This document shows positions 8,960 through 16,828 of a stretch of DNA of 64,000 bases, piece after piece; within the stretch, counting starts at the first letter, position 1; each line of letters starts with the position of its first letter. A program made the position numbers and the translations under genes. The stretch lies in assembly GCF_024703995.1 (NCBI RefSeq), contig NZ_JAMXQV010000016.1:124001-188000 (forward strand), written 5' to 3'. Below the pieces are notes generated by a model, which was not told where the DNA came from, did no database searches, and was given only the letters and a program-made list of their open reading frames with translations. This DNA is from Amycolatopsis iheyensis (GTDB lineage Bacteria; Actinomycetota; Actinomycetes; Mycobacteriales; Pseudonocardiaceae).

Positions 8960-9994
8960 GTGGCTGTGACCGATCCCGTGGACATCCGCCTGCTCGCCGC
9001 GCTCGCCGACCTCGGCAAGGCCGCGGTCCACGAGCTCGCGGCCAAGGTCGGCATGGACCCCCGCGAGGTCGCCTACCGGCTGGTCGCCCTCTCCGGCAGC
9101 GGTCTCCCGCTGCTCGTCGGCGTCGAAAGCGACCCCAACGGCCTGCGCGCGGCCATCGCCGGCGCGCCACCGTCGTGGGCGAACCGGCCACCGCAGGCCC
9201 CGCCGTCGCAGCCGGTGCCCCAGCAGCCCGGCCCGCCGATGCCGCCGCCGGTCCAGGGCCCGCCGTCCGGCCCGCACAACGTGCAGGGCGTGCCTTCGGG
9301 GCCGTACAACGTCCAGGGCGCGCCTTCGGGTCCCTACCACGTGCAAGGCGCGCCCTCGGGGCCGTACAACGTCCAGGGCACGCCGTCCGGCCGGTACGCG
9401 GGCCCGCCCCCGCGGACACCTCAGTCGCCTCAGCCGCCCCAGCCGCCGCGCGCGCCCCAGCCGTTCACGCCGCCGGTGCCGCTCGACCCGGCCGTGAGCA
9501 CGTGGGGCCTGCCGCAGACGGCGTCGTGGGCGCGCGGCGACGAAACCGCCAAGCCCGCCGGGCCGCCCGGGGGCAAGCAGGGCAGGCTCGGCCAGGTCAT
9601 GGAGACCCAGGGCCTGGAGGGCGAGCAGCTTTCGGTGCAGCTGCTGGAGGTCCAGGACCCGGCGGACTACCTGTTCAGCGCGGCCGGCTACCGCCTCGAA
9701 GAGGGCGAGCGCGCGGTGGTCGTGCACACCGAGATCACCAACCGCGGCGCCATCCCGTTCGCCTCGCTGCCGGACAACTACCTCGAGCTGCTCGCCACCG
9801 ACGGCAAGGCCATCGGCAAGGCCCCGGTTTCGCTGACTTCGCGGCCGCCGCACAAGATCGGCGTCAACCCGGGCGAAACCCTGGGCGGCCACACGGTGTA
9901 CGTCCTGCCGGACGCCACGCGCGTGGTCTCGGTCCGCTGGAGCCCGCGGCCGGAGCCCGACGAGCGCACGCTGACCTGGTCGATCGAGGACTAG
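8960..9994 (+). CDS. AsnC-type HTH plus proline-rich repeats plus C-terminal beta domain
   Basis: 344 aa, GTG start (VAVTDPVDIRLL). Residues about 1-50 (DIRLLAALADLGKAAVHELA.. PREVAYRLVAL) resemble an AsnC/Lrp winged helix. Residues about 70-180 are low-complexity Pro/Gln/Gly sequence with five decapeptide repeats of the PSGPYNVQGA type. The C-terminal about 125 aa (VVVHTEITNRGAIPFASLPDN.. PGETLGGHTVYVLP) look like a DUF4352-type beta-sandwich. No signal peptide or TM helix is visible. The function is unknown; the HTH may mediate protein rather than DNA contacts. Divergent from the DUF885 gene (139 bp between starts); its stop overlaps the stop of the convergent rluD. Confidence 0.75.
   Translation: MAVTDPVDIRLLAALADLGKAAVHELAAKVGMDPREVAYRLVALSGSGLPLLVGVESDPNGLRAAIAGAPPSWANRPPQAPPSQPVPQQPGPPMPPPVQGPPSGPHNVQGVPSGPYNVQGAPSGPYHVQGAPSGPYNVQGTPSGRYAGPPPRTPQSPQPPQPPRAPQPFTPPVPLDPAVSTWGLPQTASWARGDETAKPAGPPGGKQGRLGQVMETQGLEGEQLSVQLLEVQDPADYLFSAAGYRLEEGERAVVVHTEITNRGAIPFASLPDNYLELLATDGKAIGKAPVSLTSRPPHKIGVNPGETLGGHTVYVLPDATRVVSVRWSPRPEPDERTLTWSIED
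9251..9400 (+). repeat. Five in-frame 30-bp tandem repeats
   Basis: Five exact-length 30-bp units beginning GTSCARGGC at 9251, 9281, 9311, 9341 and 9371 encode VQG-x-PSG-x-Y/H-N/H decapeptides within the proline-rich linker of the host gene. Units differ mostly at synonymous or semi-conservative positions. Confidence 0.85.
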
Positions 9995-10920
9995 TAGCTC
10001 TCGTCGCGCAGGATCTCGAGGGCCTTGGCCAAGTCGTCCGGGTACTCGGACTCGAACTCGACCCAGCGCCCGTCCGCGGGGTGCGCGAACGCGAGCGTCT
10101 TCGCGTGCAGCCACTGCCGGCTCAGCCCGAGGTGCCGGGCGAGGACCGGGTCCGCGCCGTAGGTCAGGTCGCCGACGCAGGGGTGCCGCAACGCGGAGAA
10201 GTGGACGCGGATCTGGTGCGTCCGCCCGGTTTCGAGCTTGATGTGCGCCAGCGACGCCGCCCGGAACGCCTCGACGACCTCGTAGTGCGTGACGCTCGGC
10301 CGGCCGCCCTGGACGACCGCGAACTTGTAGTCGTGGCGCGGGTGGCGGTCGATGGGCGCGTCGATGGTGCCGCGCGTCGGGTCCGGGTGGCCCTGGACGA
10401 TCGCGTGGTAGCCCTTGTCGACCGTGCGTTCCTTGAACGCGCGCTTCAGGACCGTGTACGCGTGCTCGCTCTTGGCCACCACCATCACGCCGGTCGTGCC
10501 CGCGTCGAGCCGGTGCACCACGCCCTGGCGCTCGGCCGCGCCCGACGTCGCGATGCGCAGCCCGGCCGCGGCGAGGCCGCCGACCACCGTGGGCCCGGTC
10601 CAGCCCGGGCTCGGGTGCACGGCGACGCCGACCGGCTTCGAGATCACGACGATGTCGTCGTCGTCGTGGAGGATCTTCATGCCCTCGACCGGCTCGGCGA
10701 CGACCTCGACCGGGTTCGCCGGCTCCGGCAGGGTGATCTCCAGGAGGCCACCGCCGGACAGCCGGTCGGACTTGCCGGCGGGCCGGCCGTCGAGCAGCAC
10801 GTCGCCGGACTCGGCGAGCTCGGCGACGACCGTGCGCGACAGCCCCAGCAGCTTGGCGAGGCCGGCGTCGACCCGCATCCCGTCGAGCCCGTCGGGCACC
10901 GGGAGCATCCGCGAGCTCAC
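9991..10920 (-). CDS. rluD: 23S rRNA pseudouridine synthase, RluD type
   Basis: 309 aa. An N-terminal S4 RNA-binding domain (MRVDAGLAKLLGLSRTVVAEL) precedes the catalytic domain with GVVHRLDAGTTGVMV; the catalytic Asp is residue 139. GRTHQIRVHF and RQWLHAKTL are family signatures. RluD-type enzymes isomerise uridines of the helix 69 loop of 23S rRNA. The GTG start overlaps the lspA stop as GTGA, so translation is probably coupled; lspA-rluD is a standard actinobacterial pair. It ends by overlapping the convergent gene by 4 bp. Confidence 0.93.
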   Translation of the reverse strand: MSSRMLPVPDGLDGMRVDAGLAKLLGLSRTVVAELAESGDVLLDGRPAGKSDRLSGGGLLEITLPEPANPVEVVAEPVEGMKILHDDDDIVVISKPVGVAVHPSPGWTGPTVVGGLAAAGLRIATSGAAERQGVVHRLDAGTTGVMVVAKSEHAYTVLKRAFKERTVDKGYHAIVQGHPDPTRGTIDAPIDRHPRHDYKFAVVQGGRPSVTHYEVVEAFRAASLAHIKLETGRTHQIRVHFSALRHPCVGDLTYGADPVLARHLGLSRQWLHAKTLAFAHPADGRWVEFESEYPDDLAKALEILRDESY

Positions 10921-11573
10921 GCCTGCTCCTCCGGCTTCTCGAGCGCTTCGGCCTTTTTCTTGTCCTTGGTCGACGTGCCGTCGTAGTCCTTGCCCAGCAG
11001 CGACAGCAGCACGATCAGGGCGCCACCGACACAGATCGCCGAGTCGGCGATGTTGAAGATCGCGAAGCCCTTGCCGTTCGGGGCGAACGCGGAGATGAAG
11101 TCGACGACGTGCCCCTGCAGCCCGCCGGGCGCGCGGAAGATCCGGTCGGTCAGGTTGCCGAGCGCGCCGGCCAGGACCAGGCCGAGGCCGATCGCCCAGC
11201 CGATCGAGCGCAGCCGCCGCGACAGCCAGATGATCGCGATGACGACGGCCAGCGCGACGAGCGCGAGCACCCACGTCATGCCGGTGGCCATCGAGAACGC
11301 GGCGCCCGGGTTGCGGATCACCTGCAGGTAGATGAGCCCGCCGAGGATCTTCTGCGGCTCCTTGCCCTCCAGGTTCGCGGCGACCAGGTTCTTCGTCACC
11401 AGGTCGATCGCCCAGAACACGGCGGCCACGGCGAACACCCAGGCCACCCGCCGTTTCGGCAGGGGCTTCGCCGGCTCCTCCGCCGGCGTCTCCTGCACGC
11501 TTTCGGGCGGCACCTCGGCGGCGGCGACCTCGGCTTCGGTGTCGGGTTCGGAGTGGCTGGGCTCGGTGCTCAC
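10917..11573 (-). CDS. lspA: Lipoprotein signal peptidase (signal peptidase II)
   Basis: 218 aa with four TM helices. It removes signal peptides from diacylglyceryl-modified prolipoproteins at the membrane. The catalytic aspartates are visible in GNLTDRIF (Asp143) and FNIADS (Asp177), with the conserved N-terminal D-x3-K pattern (WAIDLVTKNLV) and VIRNPGAAFS. About 45 extra acidic/Ala/Pro-rich residues precede helix 1, as in many actinobacterial LspA. The GTG start at 11573 gives this length. It lies 23 bp downstream of two small membrane-protein genes and overlaps rluD. Confidence 0.95.
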   Translation of the reverse strand: MSTEPSHSEPDTEAEVAAAEVPPESVQETPAEEPAKPLPKRRVAWVFAVAAVFWAIDLVTKNLVAANLEGKEPQKILGGLIYLQVIRNPGAAFSMATGMTWVLALVALAVVIAIIWLSRRLRSIGWAIGLGLVLAGALGNLTDRIFRAPGGLQGHVVDFISAFAPNGKGFAIFNIADSAICVGGALIVLLSLLGKDYDGTSTKDKKKAEALEKPEEQA

Positions 11574-11596
11574 CGGTCCATTGTCCACGGCGCTGG

Positions 11597-12178
11597 TCAG
11601 GGCGTGTCGGCCCCGTCCGGGCGAGGCCGCAGCAGCACGCCGAACGCGGCCGCGAACAGCAGCCCCGCCGCCACGAGCGCACCGGCCACGGGCGGCAGGA
11701 ACACCACGGTGACCAGCGGGAACAGCACGGCGACGGCCGCCAGGAACCGGCTGCGCTCGTACCCGGCCAGCAGCAGGAGCCCGAGGGTCGCGATCAGCGG
11801 GCCGCGGACGTCGCCGTCGAGACGGAGCTGCAGGAGCCCGCCGAGGTCGAGCACCGGCACCGCGAGCAGCGCCCCGCAGGTGCCGAGCAGGAACCGGCCG
11901 GTGCGCGGGGGCGTGCCCGCGCGGCGCAGGCCGGACCAGTACCAGCCGGCCACGGCGAGGACGACGCACGCGAGCGCGACCGGCCAGCCGAGCGTCGCGG
12001 GCGCCACGGAGCCCGCGCCACCCACGCTGATCGCCACCGCGTGCAGTTCGCCGTCCGGCGGGTAGCCGGTGCCTTCGACCGGGGTGGTGCGCGGTGGCAG
12101 CTCGACCGCCACCATCACCAGGAGGGCGAACCCCAGCGCCGCCAACGGGAGCCAGGACCGCCGTGGGCCGCCCGTCAC
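11597..12178 (-). CDS. Small polytopic membrane protein, paralogue of the upstream gene
   Basis: 193 aa with about five to six hydrophobic helices and a GTG start overlapping the upstream stop as GTGA. Segments GRFLLGTCGALLAVPVLDLG, RGPLIATLGLLLLAGYERS and AAAFGVLLR recur nearly unchanged in the protein of 12175-12774, so the two arose by duplication. I do not recognise a named family. It belongs to the same leftward run as lspA-rluD, with a 23-bp gap. Confidence 0.7.
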   Translation of the reverse strand: MTGGPRRSWLPLAALGFALLVMVAVELPPRTTPVEGTGYPPDGELHAVAISVGGAGSVAPATLGWPVALACVVLAVAGWYWSGLRRAGTPPRTGRFLLGTCGALLAVPVLDLGGLLQLRLDGDVRGPLIATLGLLLLAGYERSRFLAAVAVLFPLVTVVFLPPVAGALVAAGLLFAAAFGVLLRPRPDGADTP

Positions 12179-12774
12179 GACGGGGTCCCGGGCGCTCGGC
12201 GAAGCAGGACCCCGAACGCCGTGACGAGCAGGACGATCGCCGACAGCAGCACGCCCACCAGGTCGGCCGAGAGCACCACCGCGATGAGCGCGAACCCGGC
12301 CGCGACGGCCAAGACGAGCTTGCTGCGCTCGTACGCCGCGAGCACCAGCAGGCCGAGCGTGGCCAGCAGCGGGCCGCGCAACCCGTCGTCTAGGCGGAAC
12401 TGCCACGACCCGACCAGGTCGAGCAGCGGCACCGCGATGAGCGCGCCGAGCGTCCCGAGGACGAACCGTCCGGGGTGGGCCGGCCGCAGCGCGAACGTGT
12501 ACCAGATCGCCGTGCCGATCAGCACCACGCCGAGCGCGACCTGCCAGACCACTCCGGTGGGCAGGTCGTACCCCAGGGAGTAGAAGGTGTCCTGGCTGAG
12601 GAACTGCGCCTGGCTGTACACCTGCGCTCCGGGCGCCACCACCGGGCGGAGGAGGAGGTTCGCACTCTCGGCTTGGGCCTCGCTACGGCGGGCCAGCAGC
12701 TGCGCCGCCACGATGCCGACCTGCGCGAACCCCAGCAGCGCCAACGGAAACCAGAACCTCGGCCCTCTCCCCAT
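12175..12774 (-). CDS. Small polytopic membrane protein, first of a tandem paralogue pair
   Basis: 199 aa, ATG start (MGRGPRFWFPLALLGFAQVG). It shares GRFVLGTLGALIAVPLLDL, RGPLLATLGLLVLAAYERS and TAFGVLLR with the next gene. An extracytoplasmic loop of about 50 aa lies between helices 1 and 2. Function unknown. It starts 16 bp from the end of the riboswitch-controlled aminotransferase gene on the same strand and could be co-transcribed with it. Confidence 0.7.
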   Translation of the reverse strand: MGRGPRFWFPLALLGFAQVGIVAAQLLARRSEAQAESANLLLRPVVAPGAQVYSQAQFLSQDTFYSLGYDLPTGVVWQVALGVVLIGTAIWYTFALRPAHPGRFVLGTLGALIAVPLLDLVGSWQFRLDDGLRGPLLATLGLLVLAAYERSKLVLAVAAGFALIAVVLSADLVGVLLSAIVLLVTAFGVLLRRAPGTPS

Positions 12775-12790
12775 CGGCCCAGGTTAGCGC

Positions 12791-14158
12791 TCAGCAGAAG
12801 GGCGGCAGCTCACGCGGGTCGCCGACCGGCGCCCAGCGGCCGTTCACCTTCGCGTACTCCCAGCGCGCGCCACACGCGACGATCCGGCGCAGCGCCAGCA
12901 CCACGCGGTCGACGTGCTCTTCGGTGCTGCCCAGCCCGAGGCTGACGCGGACCGCCTGCTGCCCGGCGCCGCCGGTGCGGGCGATGAGGCGCTTGGCCGC
13001 GATGTGGGCGCAGAAGGCGCCGTCGCGCACGCCGATGCCGTACTCGGCCGAGAGCACCGCGGCGAGCCAGCCCGGGTCGAAACCGTCGACGACGAAGCTG
13101 ACCGTGCCGACGCGGTCGACCGGGGCGTCGAACAGCCGCAGCTCGGCGCAGCCGGGGATGCCTTCGAGGCCCTTGCGCAGCCGGGTGAGCAGGGCCTGTT
13201 CGTGGTTTTCGATCGCGGCCCAGTTCCCGGCGAGGGTCTCGCACGCGACACCGAGCGCGTACACGCCGACGGTGTTGGGTGAGCCGGCTTCGTGCCGCTC
13301 GGGGCCGTCGTTCCAGACCACCGCGTCCTCGGTGACGAGCTTGGTCGCGCCGCCGCCCGCGAGGTAGGGCCGCGCGGCGCGCAGCCAGTCGGCGCGGCCG
13401 ATCAGCGCGCCCGCGCCGAAGGGCGCGTACAGCTTGTGACCGGACACGGCGACGTAGTCGACGTCCAGCTCCCGGATCGAGATCCGGCGGTGCGGGGCGA
13501 GCTGGGCGGCGTCGAGGGCGACGCGGGCGCCGTGCCGGCGCGCCACGGCCGCGATCTCGGCCACCGGGAGGAGCTCACCGGTCACATTGGACGCTCCGGT
13601 GACGACGACCAACCGCGGTCCCGGCGGGGCGTCCGCGAGCGCTTCGTCCACAGCGGACACTGCTTCGAGGCGGGTGCGCGGGGTCGGGACGCGGCGGACG
13701 TTCGGCCCCTGCCAAGGCAGCAGCGCGGCGTGGTGCTCGGTGTCGAAGACGATCACCGTGGTGTGCCGCGGCAGGCTGCGGGCGAGCAGGTTGAAGGAGT
13801 CGGTGGTGTTGCGGGTGAACACGACCGTGTCGGTCCGCCGCGCGTCGACGAACCGGCGCAGGACGTCGCGGGTGCGTTCGTAGAGCTTGGTGGAGACCTG
13901 CGAGGCGAAGCCCGCGCCGCGGTGGACGCTGGCGTACCAGGGCAGGAACTCGTCGACCTTGGCGCGGACGGCGTCGAGGCAGGGGGCGCTCGCCGCGTGG
14001 TCGAGGTTGGCGTAGCCGACCGATTCGCCGGTGACGAGCGGGACGCGCAGCGAGGCGCCGGCGACGGCCGGGATGGCCTGCGGGGCAACGGTTTCGACCG
14101 GGACGGCGAACGCGGCCGGCGTGGTGGTCGTGCTGGTGCGGTCGATGGCGAGAGTCAT
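12791..14158 (-). CDS. Class V aminotransferase / cysteine desulfurase-like PLP enzyme
   Basis: 455 aa. PLP fold with the Schiff-base lysine in VSGHKLYAPFGAG (Lys242), the pocket motif LDAAQLAPHRRI and TRNTTDSFN. A Cys in VRDGAFCAH (Cys383) sits where SufS-type desulfurases carry their catalytic cysteine. It could release sulfur from cysteine, or be a related lyase. A SAM riboswitch in its leader ties it to sulfur amino-acid metabolism. The ATG at 14158 follows GAGGCACCG, and the protein has an approximately 40-aa extension before the core fold. No suf genes are adjacent, so Fe-S assembly is less likely than a methionine/cysteine role. Confidence 0.85.
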   Translation of the reverse strand: MTLAIDRTSTTTTPAAFAVPVETVAPQAIPAVAGASLRVPLVTGESVGYANLDHAASAPCLDAVRAKVDEFLPWYASVHRGAGFASQVSTKLYERTRDVLRRFVDARRTDTVVFTRNTTDSFNLLARSLPRHTTVIVFDTEHHAALLPWQGPNVRRVPTPRTRLEAVSAVDEALADAPPGPRLVVVTGASNVTGELLPVAEIAAVARRHGARVALDAAQLAPHRRISIRELDVDYVAVSGHKLYAPFGAGALIGRADWLRAARPYLAGGGATKLVTEDAVVWNDGPERHEAGSPNTVGVYALGVACETLAGNWAAIENHEQALLTRLRKGLEGIPGCAELRLFDAPVDRVGTVSFVVDGFDPGWLAAVLSAEYGIGVRDGAFCAHIAAKRLIARTGGAGQQAVRVSLGLGSTEEHVDRVVLALRRIVACGARWEYAKVNGRWAPVGDPRELPPFC

Positions 14159-14199
14159 CGGTGCCTCCTCGGCAGTCCGGGGGACCCCCGGCGAGGGGC

Positions 14200-14315
14200 C
14201 CGCGCTTGCCCGTCGCACGACGCGACCGGCCCGGTCTTCACCCGGGGCACCCCACCGCGGAAGGAGGGTTGCCGGCCAGCAAGCCGGGGCTACGCGCTGG
14301 CACTCATGACCTGAG
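14200..14315 (-). ncRNA. SAM riboswitch, SAM-IV-like, in the leader of the class V aminotransferase
   Basis: On the minus strand the leader reads GGTCATGAGTGCCAGCG, then CCCCGGCTTGCTGGCCGGC, AACCCTCC, GCGGTGGGGTGCCCCGGG and TGAAGACC. This is the familiar actinomycete S-box/SAM-IV core, with GGTC (14311) pairing to GACC (14233) as P1. It is followed by GC-rich sequence that can form the extra downstream stems of class IV. SAM binding is expected to lower expression of the gene starting at 14158. Core position is firm; outer limits are approximate. Confidence 0.85.
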
Positions 14316-14392
14316 CCAGAAGGTAACCGAGAACGCGCCCGGCAGCCAACCCCCGCCTCACATTCTGAGACGCCGCTCACACACCGTGACGC

Positions 14393-15049
14393 TCAGAGCT
14401 TCGCGCGGAAGCGCCCCGGCAGCTGCGTCACGGCGTTGTCCGCGAGGTGCGTCGCGGTGCCCGAGTACTGCTCGGCGCCCGCGGTGAAGCGCCAGCCCCC
14501 GATGGTCTTGCCGTCGACGGGCTCGCCGTGGGCGGCCGCGACGGTGGTGGAGACCTCGGCGAACGACTTGCCGTCCCAGTTCGCCGCCGGGGCGTCCGGC
14601 AGGGTCCAGAGCGTGAAGTGGACGTGGGCGCCGGTGCTGCTGCCCCCGCACGGCAGCGCGTTGCCGGTCGAGCCGAGCTCGGCCCCGGCCTCGACGTGCT
14701 CACCGTCGGTGACCTTGATGCCCTCCATGTGGTAGTACCCGGTCCGCCAGCCGCCGGCGTGGTCGATGGTCACCCAGTCGCCGCCGGCGCAGTGCTGCAG
14801 GTGGACGGTGCCGGCCAGCGGCGCGCGCACGGTGCGGTCGGCCGGGCTGAGGTCGATGGCGTTCTTGACGCCGGTGCTGCCGTCGTCGGAGTGGATGCCG
14901 GCCGAGTAGACCTGCTGCCCCGCCTTGAACGGCAGGGTCAGCGCCGGGAACGGGGCGAGTTCGGCGGTCGCGGCCGGGGCGGAGACCAGGCCGAGGACGG
15001 TCGCGACCGTGGCGGTCAGCACCGCCCCGCGAATACGAAGTTTCGTCAC
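14393..15049 (-). CDS. Secreted M23-family (LytM-like) peptidase
   Basis: 218 aa, GTG start. A basic N-terminus and hydrophobic core end in APAATAE, a signal peptidase I site near residue 29. The M23 core shows KNAIDLSP (Asp66), H107 in GYYHMEG and GAHVHF (His142/His144). The first zinc-ligand region reads NAID, as in beta-lytic/LasA-type M23A enzymes, rather than HxGxD. Such proteins cleave peptidoglycan cross-bridges or act in signalling. The Shine-Dalgarno AAAGGAG (15064-15058) is buried in an 11-bp inverted repeat, suggesting translational control. Confidence 0.85.
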   Translation of the reverse strand: MTKLRIRGAVLTATVATVLGLVSAPAATAELAPFPALTLPFKAGQQVYSAGIHSDDGSTGVKNAIDLSPADRTVRAPLAGTVHLQHCAGGDWVTIDHAGGWRTGYYHMEGIKVTDGEHVEAGAELGSTGNALPCGGSSTGAHVHFTLWTLPDAPAANWDGKSFAEVSTTVAAAHGEPVDGKTIGGWRFTAGAEQYSGTATHLADNAVTQLPGRFRAKL

Positions 15050-15057
15050 CGTGCGTA

Positions 15058-15119
15058 CTCCTTTGGCCTAACACTCACCCATTCGAACTAACTGGATCGA
15101 GCGCACAGTAGGCCAAAGG
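15058..15119 (-). promoter_or_regulatory. Shine-Dalgarno-masking hairpin in the M23 peptidase leader
   Basis: The arm TAGGCCAAAGG (minus strand, 15070-15060) contains most of the ribosome site AAAGGAG. It is perfectly complementary to CCTTTGGCCTA (15119-15109), 38 nt upstream in the transcript. The GTG start lies 8 nt beyond GGAG. The arrangement predicts an off state unless a ligand, protein or alternative fold frees the site. Confidence 0.6.
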
Positions 15120-15252
15120 TTGGATCATCGGGAAGATCTTGACGGGTAAAGCTCACCCTCGCGGAAAAAGATCACCAGGTCAGCGAGAAAACCGGACAAC
15201 GACCGGACAAAGTCATCTGATCGGTCACGACCAGGTCGCGACCACGAACGGG

Positions 15253-16731
15253 TTAACGCCCGGACTCGCCCTTCCAGCGGGCCAGGCGGCCGGCGCGGTC
15301 GACCGCGCGGATCCGGCGCTCGACGGCGTCGCGGACGGCGCTGGTCGTGACCACCAGCAGCTGGTCGTGCTCCTGGAGCCGGCTGGTCTTCTGCGGGGTG
15401 AAGCCGGCGCCGTCGCGCACGACCAGGCTGACCGTCGCGCCGATCGGCAGCCGCAGCTCCGACAGGTACACGCCGTGCAGCTTCGAGCCGGGCTGGATCC
15501 GCACCTGCAGCAGCTCGGCGCCCAGCTCGTCCAGCGGCGCGGAGTCGACCTCGATCTCGTGGGCCTCGGACTTCTTGGCCAGCCCGAGCCAGCGCGCGAG
15601 CGGCCCGAGCGTCGCGCCCTGCAGCAGCGTCAGCACGATGACCAGCACGAACACCGCGTCGACCAGCCGTTGCGCGCCGGGCACGCCCTCCGACAACGGG
15701 ATCATCGCGAGCACGATCGGCACCGCGCCGCGCAGCCCGGCCCACGACAGGAACGCCTGTTCCCGCCACGGCAGCCGGAAGGGCAGCATCGACAGCACGA
15801 CCGAGATCGGCCGGGCCAGCAGGAGCACGACCGCGCCCGCGACCAGCCCCGGCACGAGCGTCTCGAGCAGGCGGCCCGGCGAGGCGAACAGGCCGAGCAG
15901 CACGAACAGCCCGATCTGCGCGAGCCAGCCGAGTCCCTCGGCGAACGACAGCGTGTCGGAGCGGTGCGGCAGCCGCGAGTTGCCCAGCACCAGCGCGGCG
16001 ACGTAGGTGGCGAGCAGCCCGGACGCGTGCAGCAGCTGCCCGGACGAGTACGCGACGACGCAGACGGCGACGGTCGCGAGCGGGTACAGGCCGGTCGCCG
16101 GCAGTGCGGCCCGGCGCAGCGCGATCCCGCCGAGCCAGCCGAAGGCGAGGCCGACCGCCAGGCCCGCCGCGAGCTCGTAGACCACCAGCAGCGGCAGGGA
16201 CCAGTCCACAGTGGTGCCTTCGGCCAGCACCACGACGGCGATGTAGGCCGGCGCGTCGTTGATCCCGGACTCGAGCTCGAGCGCGCCGACGAGCCGTTTG
16301 CCGACGCCGGCGCCGCGCAGCACCGAGAACACCGCCGCCGCGTCGGTCGAGGCGAGCACCGCGCCCCACAGGAGGGCGAACTGCCAGTCGAGGCCGAGCA
16401 GGAAGTGCAGCGCCGCGCCGGTGACCGCGATGCTGACCACGACGGCCACTGTGGACAGAGCGATTCCCCGGCCCAGCGCGGGTTTCACCGCCGACCACCG
16501 GGTCGTCAGCCCGCCTTCGGCGAGGATCATCACGAGTGCGGCGAGGCCGAGGGACTGGGTCAGCTGGGGGTTGTCGAAGCGGATGCCGAAGCCGGCTTCG
16601 CCCAGCAAGACGCCGATCCCGAGGTAGAGCAGCAGCGACGGGAGCCCGAGCCGGATCGACACGCGCACGGCGAGCACGGAGGCCAGCAGCACGACACCGC
16701 CGACGCCGAGCAGCACGGGAAGCTGGTCCAT
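15253..16731 (-). CDS. Potassium/proton antiporter with TrkA-C domain (CvrA/NhaP2 type)
   Basis: 492 aa. About 12 TM helices of the CPA1 cation/proton antiporter fold, including GIGVLLGEAGFG, ESGINDAPAYI with its transport-site acid, and SWAGLRGAVPIVLA. Residues about 400-470 form a TrkA-C (RCK_C) domain (LHGVYLSELRLPIGATVSLVVR), a site where cyclic dinucleotides or nucleotides regulate relatives. It exports K+ (perhaps Na+) in exchange for protons at the membrane. ATG start (MDQLPVLLG). No riboswitch was found in the 97-bp gap upstream. Confidence 0.88.
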   Translation of the reverse strand: MDQLPVLLGVGGVVLLASVLAVRVSIRLGLPSLLLYLGIGVLLGEAGFGIRFDNPQLTQSLGLAALVMILAEGGLTTRWSAVKPALGRGIALSTVAVVVSIAVTGAALHFLLGLDWQFALLWGAVLASTDAAAVFSVLRGAGVGKRLVGALELESGINDAPAYIAVVVLAEGTTVDWSLPLLVVYELAAGLAVGLAFGWLGGIALRRAALPATGLYPLATVAVCVVAYSSGQLLHASGLLATYVAALVLGNSRLPHRSDTLSFAEGLGWLAQIGLFVLLGLFASPGRLLETLVPGLVAGAVVLLLARPISVVLSMLPFRLPWREQAFLSWAGLRGAVPIVLAMIPLSEGVPGAQRLVDAVFVLVIVLTLLQGATLGPLARWLGLAKKSEAHEIEVDSAPLDELGAELLQVRIQPGSKLHGVYLSELRLPIGATVSLVVRDGAGFTPQKTSRLQEHDQLLVVTTSAVRDAVERRIRAVDRAGRLARWKGESGR

Positions 16732-16828
16732 GCCGCCTCCCTCCCGAGTGCCGTGGGGCCCTCAGAATAGTGAAGCGGGTGGGTTAACTCGTTCGTGTAC
16801 CGCTGCGTCGAACCGGACACGCGGTGTG

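Noticed and set aside
15120..15252. Cyclic-di-AMP (ydaO-type) riboswitch before the M23 gene
   Set aside because: Such elements often precede actinobacterial wall hydrolases, but the conserved core could not be found here; only the simple masking hairpin is supported.
15139..16770. Long + strand open frame over the antiporter gene
   Set aside because: Glu/Arg/Gln/His-rich low-complexity translation antisense to a clear CPA1 antiporter; no motif.
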